From the NCBI RefSeq assembly GCF_019578655.1, contig NC_063257.1:23205939-23269938 (forward strand): a stretch of DNA of 64,000 bases. The letters run 5' to 3'. Positions 56,716-64,000 of this stretch are shown here, in pieces. This DNA is from Ricinus communis (Eukaryota > Streptophyta > Magnoliopsida > Malpighiales > Euphorbiaceae). Made by a program: the position numbers and the translations under genes. Every line of letters begins with the position of its first letter. Within the stretch, counting starts at the first letter, position 1. The notes below the pieces were generated by a model. The model was given only the letters and a program-made list of their open reading frames with translations, made no database searches and had not been told where the DNA came from.

Positions 56716-58500
56716 TGTAGATCGAGCATTTTCTGTCTTTTGAACTTCTTTTCATTTTCCTGTTACAAGTTAGTGATATATATATAAGTATATAGAGACC
56801 ACATCAAGCAAAGATATGTGAAATGCATGCTATGTATGGTATGTAATGCATTCGTAAAATTCATTTTTTAGTTTGGACAAAGGCACTCTAATGCTTAATA
56901 GTAGAAGATTGATGCTTTGACAAGTCAGTCGTCTACTCTTCGGTTATAAGGCATGGAGTTCTAATGGTTCAGAGAAAGAGAATGAGATGATAATACCGTA
57001 ATTGATGCATATCAGAAATCTAAAAGTAATAGTGACGATAGGAAGCATAGATCTAGAGATAACCCGAGCATGCAAGGATTGAGTAATTTTACTTTGGGTT
57101 GTACTGAAGCTTGTGCAATAATAGTTATGCCTTCCCTCAATCTCATGTAGATAGCACCAAATCTTTTCATTTCTTATGCATTGCTTTTGCTTAAATCACC
57201 TTTTTAGGTTTCCAACTTAGTATGCTTTTTCTTTTCTTAATTTCTTACCTAAGCCGCCATTTCGAGTTTTGAACTTAGCAAAATTTTCTATTTGGTCTTT
57301 TCTCTTTTTTTCTTTGTTTTCGCTTAATATTTTCCTAAGCCGCTTTTTTAGGTTTACAACTTAGTAGGCTTTTTTTTTCTTCTTTTCCTTCCTTTTTCAT
57401 TTTTGAGATTTGGTTGCATGAGAAGGGTGAATTGAAATACTTGTAATCCTTTTTTCAAGCTTATAGATGATTCTATTGATTCTCAAGACTTTCCTTGAGA
57501 CAAGATTTCTTGTATTAAAATTGGAAGGCTCTGGTCTGCATAACTCATTGAGTGTGATATCAACTGATGGAGACTTGAGTGCTAAAATGGTGTGCAAACT
57601 TATTAAAATTCTAGGAAATAATCTTATTTCTATTAGATCTTATAGATTCTGCTTTTTGTTTTATTTTTCTTCCTTCTAGCAATGCACAAGCAATGAAAAC
57701 TTATGTGCACCTTTAATAAAATCTCTAATCGAACTTCATTCATTTAATAAGGGTACAAATGGGTATATTTTTTATTTTATATAATAGTACTCTTGTTATC
57801 AACTAGTCTTTTTTAATTTTCTAGTTGAATATTTCTTTTCTCATTTAACTTTTGCATGACTAGTTTATTAAGGTTATTTAATCAACAAAACACATTTTGT
57901 TTCTTTTATTTTTTTCTATTTTTTCTATTTTTCTCCATTTATCATTGTTTTTCTTTCCTTTTTCTTCAAATATATCATTTAAAATGATTCAGATTGACTT
58001 GTAAACTTATTGTTCATGAGATTTGAACTCCTTTCAACACCTTCAAACATAATCTTTTCTTTCTTTGATATGGAATTTTCCATCTCTGTCTAAATATTCC
58101 TTTAGAGTCAAATATAATGAGCCTTGCATGTTTCATCATTAGAGCACCAATCTTTAATCTCTTTTATCGGGTCCTTGCTCATGATTGTAATTAATGCAAT
58201 GAGGGATTAACTTGGACTTCTTGCTTTTCTCCCAATATGTTGAATAATTAATTATACTTACCTTGAATTCAATCATGTGTATCAAATATTATCTCCTTTC
58301 TCCTTTTTCTCTCTTTTTTTTTCTCATTTTTTCTCATTCTCTCCATTTTCCCTTCTTCAAGAGTTATAATATGTGCACAAGAAATGTACTTAAGGTTATC
58401 ATTTGTGTCTAGATTAAACAGATCAATTTAAATAGAATTAAAGTTAAATATGCTCATGGACTAATCATTGTAATATAAAATACCATTAACATAAATATAA
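56716..58500 (-). other. Non-coding tail of the second Tat-like element
   Basis: 57180-57375 carries three repeats of the 'cctaagccgc', 'ggtttccaacttag' phrase found at 30070-30225. Long T/C-rich tracts lie at 57370-57400, 57900-57970 and 58300-58355. No coding region. Confidence 0.55.
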
Positions 58501-58505
58501 ATAAA

Positions 58506-58950
58506 TGATGCGCGCTAGCCGCACACGACAAAGTGCATCGATTATATCAAGTAATAAAGTGATAAGTAAGAGGTGTAGGTGATCTTTTGGGACGTTGTGA
58601 TAGTGATTTCGACCTGTGCCTAGCTCTAGGTGGTGATGGTGATGGTGATGGTGATGGTAAGGAAGTGACATCATATACATGAGTTTCCTTAAAACTCATG
58701 GCTATAGCAAAAGTAGAAAGAATATAAAACCAATGAGTGTGGAGAGGGTTCTGTTTATAGAGCAAATCTCGAAAGTTCTTATCCTCATTAAAGTAGAAAA
58801 AGTTATTAGACTATCATTAGGATTTCTAGTCAACTATGAAAATTAAACTATTAATCCTTAAAGAAAAAGAAAAAGAAAGATAACTAGAATACAACTATAA
58901 GCTTATTTCTGATTAACTAAAAGACTAATGGGCTCAAATTTAAGGGGGTC
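58506..58950 (-). repeat. Shortened 3' LTR of the second Athila-like element
   Basis: 58506-58570 matches 63342-63408 ('cgcacac', 'tatcaagtaataaa', 'gtgataagtaagag'). The rest has no counterpart inside the window because the 5' LTR is cut by the window end. A GATGGT microsatellite (about 58627-58656) creates the apparent poly-His frame at 58486-58680. A minus-strand TATA-like 'ctctataaacagaac' lies at about 58745-58765. Confidence 0.55.
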
Positions 58951-59420
58951 GACTTTCTTTGAATAGAGTTGGCCAATAAAATCCTAATTCTAGCACTTTC
59001 TAAGCTGTTCTACTTGCTCTATAATATCCTCTAGCTAGTCCACTATGACAATGACCAAGAATGCTTATGGTTTTTGGCCATGCCATACACCTCTTGATTA
59101 TCCTATCACCATAAATTTTAAACAGAAAAGGATGTTTCCAAAAGTAATATTTCAAATCAGTAAAGAATTTCTTCTTTTGTTAATAAGTATAATCTTTTGG
59201 TAGTTCTCTTGCAACAAGATAATTCATATTATCAGCATACTATGGAATTGTAAAATCCGAATCACTTACCAAACTTACCATGGCATACAACTGCTCATCC
59301 AGAAAATGATCATTGATGTTTTTTTCATGTAGTTTTTCCAAATGAGGGTTTTCGAGGTGCAACAAATGGTCAGCTACTAGATTTTTCACTCCTCTCTTAT
59401 CTTGTATTTCCAAGTTAAAT
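58951..59420 (-). pseudogene. Athila-like integrase, N-terminal part
   Basis: The minus strand reads 'PLYADNMNYLVAREL'-like text (with a stop replacing the first residues), 'QKKKFFTDLKYYFWKHPFLF', 'DRIIKRC', 'LGHCHSG' (zinc-binding H..C part) and 'LELGFYWPTLFKES' before stopping at about 58951. The catalytic core is absent. Stops occur near 59014 and 59240. Confidence 0.75.
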
Positions 59421-60520
59421 TCCTACAAAAGCAAAACCCATCTTATCAATCTTGGCTTTGCATCAGTCTTAGAGAATAAATACCTCAATATCGAATAGTT
59501 AGTATACACAATCACTTGTGACAAGACCAGGTATGATTGAAACTTGTCGAAAGCAAAAGTAACTGCAAGCAATTTCTTTTCAATAGTAGTGTAGTTTGCT
59601 TGCGCTTCAATCATCATCTCACTTATATAATAGATGGGATGAAAGTGCTTTTCCTTTTTTTGACCAAGAATGGCTCCAACTGCAAAGTCACTCGCACTAA
59701 AAGGGTAGACTCCAATCTAGTTCTACCATAATTGAGGCATCAATAAGCTTGGCTTTTAGAGAGGATAAGACTACCATACACTCATCAAGCACAAAGTCGA
59801 CATCCTTGTCCAAAAGTCTAGTAAAGGGTCTAGCTATTTTAAAGAAATCTTAATAAATCTACAGTAAAACCTTGCATGTCTAAGAAAACTCCTAATAGCT
59901 TTAATAAATGAAGGAGGTGGCAATTTCTCAATATTTTTAATCTTTTCTCTATCCACCTCAATTCCTTTACCCAAAATCTTATGGCCTAAGATAATGCCCT
60001 CTTGTACTATAAAATGGCACTTCTTCTAATTTAAAAATCGATTGGTCTCGTCACATCTAATCAATAACCTCTTCAAATGCTCCAAACATTACTCAAATGA
60101 GTCCCCATGAATAGAAAAATCATCCATGAAAACCTTCATAATATCCTTTATCAAATTATCAAAGATAACCATCATGCACCTCTGAATAGTGGCTGGTGCA
60201 TTACACAAACCAAATGACATTCTTCTATAGGCAAAGGTCTCATAGGGGCATGTGAAGGTGGTGTTTTCTTGATCCTCAAGGGCTATTAGAATCTGAAAAT
60301 ACCCTAACATACCATCTAAGAAGCAATAATACATATGCCCTGACAATCTTTCTAACATCTGATCAATAAAGGGCAATGAGAAATGATCCTTTCTAGTGGC
60401 ATCATTTAATTTTCTATAGTCAATGCTCACTCTCCATCCTGTTACTATCCTTGTTGGGATAAGCTCATTATTTTCATTTATCACAACCATCATTCCTCCT
60501 TTCTTAGGCATTACTTATAC
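59421..60520 (-). pseudogene. Athila-like RT and RNase H
   Basis: RT at 60511-60089 on the minus strand is the best preserved part: 'GWRVSIDYRKLNDATRKDHF', 'LPFIDQMLERLSGHMYYCFL' followed by 'DGMLGYFQI', 'TTFTCPYETFAYRRMSFGLC' then 'NAPATIQRCM', and the active site 'KVFMDDFS' (F-M-D-D) near 60110. Frames then break. RNase H at 59617-59423 reads '[20 protein letters not shown]' and '[11 protein letters not shown]', where the Asp of the usual 'VYTDH' motif is Asn. Confidence 0.85.
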
Positions 60521-61000
60521 TAGGGTTACCTAAGAATTATCTGAATGGGATAAATTATCCTTGCATCAAGAAGCTTGATCACTTCCTTCTTAACTACTTC
60601 TTTCATGTTAGGATTTAGATGCCTTTGAGACTACATCACAATCTTGAACTCTTCTTCCATAAGGATATTGTGTGTGTAAAAGGAAGGGCTAATTCCTTTG
60701 ATATATGCAATGTTTCATGCTATTGCCATTTTTTGCCTCCTCAACACCTCCAATAGCCTAACTTTTTGGTTCTCTAGTAACTCAAAACTAATTATTACTG
60801 GTAGCTTGGATCCTTCCATTAGAACATATATTCCAAATAAGCTGCGAGCTACTTAAACTCTAAAGTAGGCGGGTTCTTAATGGATGATTTCATCCTCTCT
60901 TCTTTTTACATCTCAATAGACTCAAATGCCCTTTTTCTATTGGTTTTGCTGCATTAACATAGGCTAATTTCTCTAAAGCTTCTTCCATCTCATATTTTTC

Positions 61001-61400
61001 CTATTCCTGTATAAGACACAACTCAAAAGGATCTTTAGCAACAATAAATGAAATTAAATTCACAGTTTCATGCTCAATCTTATCATTACTAAAATTCATG
61101 TCATCAAGCACAAGTGGATGTTTCATAGCATTAGAAATCTGAAAGGTTACTTGTTCTTCTCCTACCTTAAGAGTAAGCTTACCATCATGAACATCAATGA
61201 TGGCCCTAGCTGTAGCAAGAAAGAGTCTTCCTAAAATATGAAAAACATCGAGAGTTTCATCCATATTCATAGTCATAAAATCCATAGAAAAAAAAATATT
61301 GAACCTTAACTAGCAGATCCTCAATGATACCCCTAAATCAGCCAATGCACTACTAACATTTAGATCACCAATAAAACAAGAAATAGTGAAACTTCCTCGG
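61001..61400 (-). pseudogene. Athila-like retropepsin region
   Basis: The minus strand at 61285-61001 reads 'MDETLDVFHILGRLFLATAR', 'AIIDVHDGKLTLKVGEEQVT' and 'FELCLIQE', the second half of the protease and linker. The active-site half lies at about 61300-61400 and is frame-shifted ('FIGDLNVSSALADLG', degenerate). Confidence 0.7.
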
Positions 61401-63026
61401 TCTTTCAATTTCTTGGGTAATCACCTCTAAATGATTGTTGAGCCCTTTTACAAGAGTTGCACTATTGACACTTCCTCTAGTTTCCTCTTACTAAAGAGGA
61501 GTTCCTTTAAGAACTTAGCATACTTAGGTATCTACAATAAAGCTTCGACAAAAGGTATGTTAATATGCACTCATTTAAAAAGTTCAAGAAACTTACCAAA
61601 TTGTGTATCCAATTTGTCTTTCTAAAGACAGGCTGGATAAGGCACTCTAGGTTGATACTCCTTCACAATAGGGGTAGGATTTAATGATCCTTCCACTTTA
61701 GCCCCTTCACCCCCCTACTCATCAACTACTTTCTCAACTGTATTCAAATTCTCATCTACTTCATTCACTTCGGTTCCTAATTCCTTACCACTCCTCAATG
61801 TAATAACATTGAGCTGCTCCTTAGGATTTACCTCTGTTTAACTTGGCAAGCTTCCTTGGATCCTTTCATTTAAAAGGTTTACAATCTGCCCGACTTGATT
61901 CTCTAGGTTTTGAATCAAAGTTTGTTGGTTCCTAGGAGTGGTTTCTGTAGATTAAAACTTAGTTATAGAAGCTTAAAAGAACTTCTTTTTCATCTCCTCT
62001 AAATTACTCCTTCTAGAAAGAGCCTGCTGCTAAAATCCTAGTGAATGAGGTCTTTGTTGACTCTGATTTTCCTAAGAGAAATTCGAATGATTTCTCCTCC
62101 TCGAATTATAAGTATTGCTGTAGGGATTGTTCTGTTGCCTCGGAGTATTACACATATAATCAACTTGCTCTGACTTATAAAGAGTATTGCCATTTTAGCA
62201 ATCTTAACTTTGATGACCAACCCCAGACCAATCACAAGTCATAACTTATGCTTGTCTTCCAGATGAAAACATAGTCAAAGCATCCATCTTCTTGCTCATA
62301 GCCTCTAACTTTGCATTTACAGCTACCATAAGGTCTACTACATGGATTCCACTTTCTTTAACTCGAACTTGCTCTGTCAGATTTTGCCATTAATAATCTA
62401 TGACTGCCATATCTTAAATAAGATCCATAGCTTGCTTTGGGTCTTATTATTTAGTGATCCACTTGTTGCTGCATTAATAGATTGTTTACTTATGTAATTC
62501 AGTCCATTAAAGAATGTCTTAATTTGCAGTCATAAGAGTAAACCATGATGTGTACAGCTCCTCAGCAAATCCTTGAAGCGTTCCCAATAATAATAAAAAG
62601 TTTCATTCTTCTGCTGAAGAAATCTAGCTATATCATTCCTCAACTTGCCTATTTTAGAAGGTGGAAAGTATCTCTCCAAGACTATCTCGGCTAGATGCTT
62701 CCATATCATAAATGTCCCAACTGCAAACGAGTTCAACCACTTCTTCGGCTTGTCCCTCAATGAACATGGGACAACCTCGATCTAATAGCAATATCTGATA
62801 CCCCATTAATCTTAAAGGTATCATAAATCTCAAGAAAATCATCTAAATGAGTTTGGATCCTCATTTGGCAAACCATCAAACATGCAATTTGCAGAATTTG
62901 AATAATGTTGGGCTTGGCCTCAAAATTGTTTGCCACGACTTTTGATCTAACAATACTTGATGTAGCCCCATTTAGAGTTGGGCATGAATACTCTTGCATG
63001 GTTCTCTCTCTAGGTGGATCCGCCAT
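61401..63026 (-). pseudogene. Athila-like gag
   Basis: From 63026 on the minus strand: 'MADPPRERTMQEYSCPTLNG', 'NNFEAKPNIIQILQ', 'QTHLDDFLEIYDTFKINGVS', frameshift near 62760, then 'SLRDKPKKWLNSFAVGTFMI', 'AEIVLERYFPPSKIGKLRND', 'ETFYYYWERFKDLLRSCTHH' (62760-62530). This is the standard Athila Gag N-terminus and capsid. An Asn/Gln-rich region follows, to about 61850. Confidence 0.8.
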
Positions 63027-63314
63027 TCTTAACTGGTCCTCTTCTTGGTTTGGTTCCTCCTTATTCTCCTAGTAATAATTTTGTAACTCCGCCACTATTT
63101 TGGCTAAGAACTCGTTCTCTTTCTTCTCTTCACTACTTCCACAAAGTTCTTTCTAACTCTTGTTCGTAGGTGAATAGTCTTGTCTAACTAGCTCGGGTCA
63201 TGCATAGATCAAAGTACCAAAAGAAAATACAAACACAAGCACAATAAGAATAATCAAATAAAAATAAAAATACTAAATCATTAGCTTTTAAATTACTAAT
63301 AATATCACAATAGA

Positions 63315-63335
63315 AGTTCCTTGGTAATAATGCCA
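63315..63335 (-). other. Primer-binding site of the second Athila-like element
   Basis: The minus strand reads 'tggcattattaccaaggaac' just inside the LTR, a decayed TGGCGCCGTTGCCGGGG site. Confidence 0.6.
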
Positions 63336-63341
63336 AAAACT

Positions 63342-64000
63342 TGATGCGTGGTATTCGCACACGGCAAACTGCAAGTATCGTATCAAGTAATAAAATGATA
63401 AGTAAGAGTATCGTTCCATTGGGGACTAACTATGAATACTATTTTCAATGATATACTAATGTCTAGTAAACTAGATGTTGTTTGGATATAGTGAAATTTT
63501 AAAGTAAACAAGTGTTAAGAATAAGAATTAAAACAATTGGAATATTTATCAAAGACAAAACCTATTTAGGTAATGAATCCTCTAATAAGTTAAATACTTC
63601 ATGAATTAAATAAAAACTAAATCAAACCTAAGATTTCAATTGACATTCTATAAAATTAGGTACAAACCTTTCTCAAGTGATTAAACCCCTAATTCCTAAG
63701 AGGCGGAAAATAAATCTCTTCTCAAACCCACTCACTTATATCATGCATTAAGATTAAAAAATTATTAAACCAAAGGATCTTTATAGATTTGTCTCTAGTA
63801 TTTCAATCAATCCTTAATCCCTAAGATGTGATCAATTTATAAATAGTTATTTCTAATCAATTTATGAAAACAAATCTCAATCAATACATTGACTTATCAG
63901 TTGAAATTAATGATTAAGCAATCAAAGGAATAAACAACTCATACAAAAAATTTAATTGCATAAATTTGAATTAATCAATACAATACAAATTAGGGTTCAT
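63342..64000 (-). repeat. 5' LTR of the second Athila-like element (cut by window end)
   Basis: The plus strand starts 'tgatgcgtggtattcgcaca', which is the complement of an LTR 3' end. The sequence runs without a break to the window edge, and its first ~65 bases match 58506-58570. No reading frame. Confidence 0.75.

Larger units (their letters stand above)
53840..58500 (-). mobile_element. Second Tat/Ogre-like element: leader, LTR, tail
   Basis: Minus-strand order: non-coding tail (58500-56071), polypurine-like run, LTR (56056-53967), primer-binding-like site and about 120 bp of leader (53966-53840). It is related to the element at 21481-34551 by the 'cctaagccgc' repeats of the tail and the 'CAAAC|TGT' tract/LTR junction, but is strongly diverged. 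No gag or pol is recognised. Confidence 0.6.
58506..64000 (-). mobile_element. Second Athila-like Ty3/gypsy element
   Basis: Minus-strand element: 5' LTR from 63342 running past the window, then a primer-binding site, gag, protease, RT, RNase H and the N-terminal part of integrase. A shortened 3' LTR (58506-58950) follows directly. The integrase core and C-terminus and the 3' non-coding region are deleted. It belongs to the same lineage as 8308-20663 but to a different family (the LTRs do not match). Confidence 0.8.

Noticed and set aside
58486..58680. Small protein with a poly-His tract
   Set aside because: The tract is a GATGGT microsatellite inside an LTR; no supporting gene structure.

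Overview
This is a gene-poor, repeat-dense stretch of a flowering-plant nuclear genome, most likely a eudicot. The evidence is interrupted coding with GT/AG introns, plant-type LTR retrotransposons (Ty1/copia and the Ty3/gypsy lineages Athila, Tat/Ogre and Tekay/CRM-like chromoviruses), CACTA-like DNA transposon ends, and one intron-containing host gene of a plant-typical VWA family. Genus and species cannot be read from the sequence with confidence. No tRNA, rRNA, CRISPR or bacterial-style operon was seen.

Layout. 1-3949: unassigned sequence, then the 5'-truncated remains of a plus-strand copia element with its 3' LTR. 3950-38290: an old array of A+T-rich ~440-490-bp tandem monomers, expanded from roughly nine copies to ~34 kb by nested insertions. 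These are a 2,385-bp solo LTR with a perfect 5-bp target duplication (4911-7295); a small CACTA-like element (7785-20746), itself split by a minus-strand Athila-like element (8308-20663) that carries a nested minus-strand copia element (11957-17013); a minus-strand gag-only Tat/Ogre-like element (21481-34551), itself split by a rearranged chromovirus (23355-28528) holding a further foreign fragment and a 39-bp minisatellite; and a truncated CACTA end (34651-35839).

38291-41826 holds A+T-rich filler, a possible hAT-like end, a broken RNase H-like gene and an LTR fragment. 41827-45415 is the 5' LTR plus gag of a second chromovirus of the same family as 23355-28528. It abuts, tail to tail, the gag of a different minus-strand chromovirus (45416-46675). 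47040-47799 is a large foldback element.

The only convincing host gene is at 49878-51727 on the minus strand: four exons encoding a 514-residue von Willebrand factor A plus Vwaint-type protein, with a TATA box about 90 bp upstream of the ATG. To its right, 51850-53840 is A+T-rich with microsatellites. 53840-58500 is a second, diverged Tat/Ogre-like element (leader fragment, LTR and non-coding tail). 58506-64000 is a second Athila-like element with gag, protease, RT, RNase H and a truncated integrase, whose 5' LTR runs off the window.

All transposon reading frames carry stops, frameshifts or deletions, so none looks autonomous now. I found no convincing undescribed functional system. The most interesting material is structural: the satellite-based nest, an inversion inside one retrotransposon, a gag-only element with an in-frame 33-bp minisatellite, and an LTR that carries a primer-binding-like site on one side and an element tail on the other. 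Gene boundaries, domain calls and lineage names were assigned by eye without database searches.
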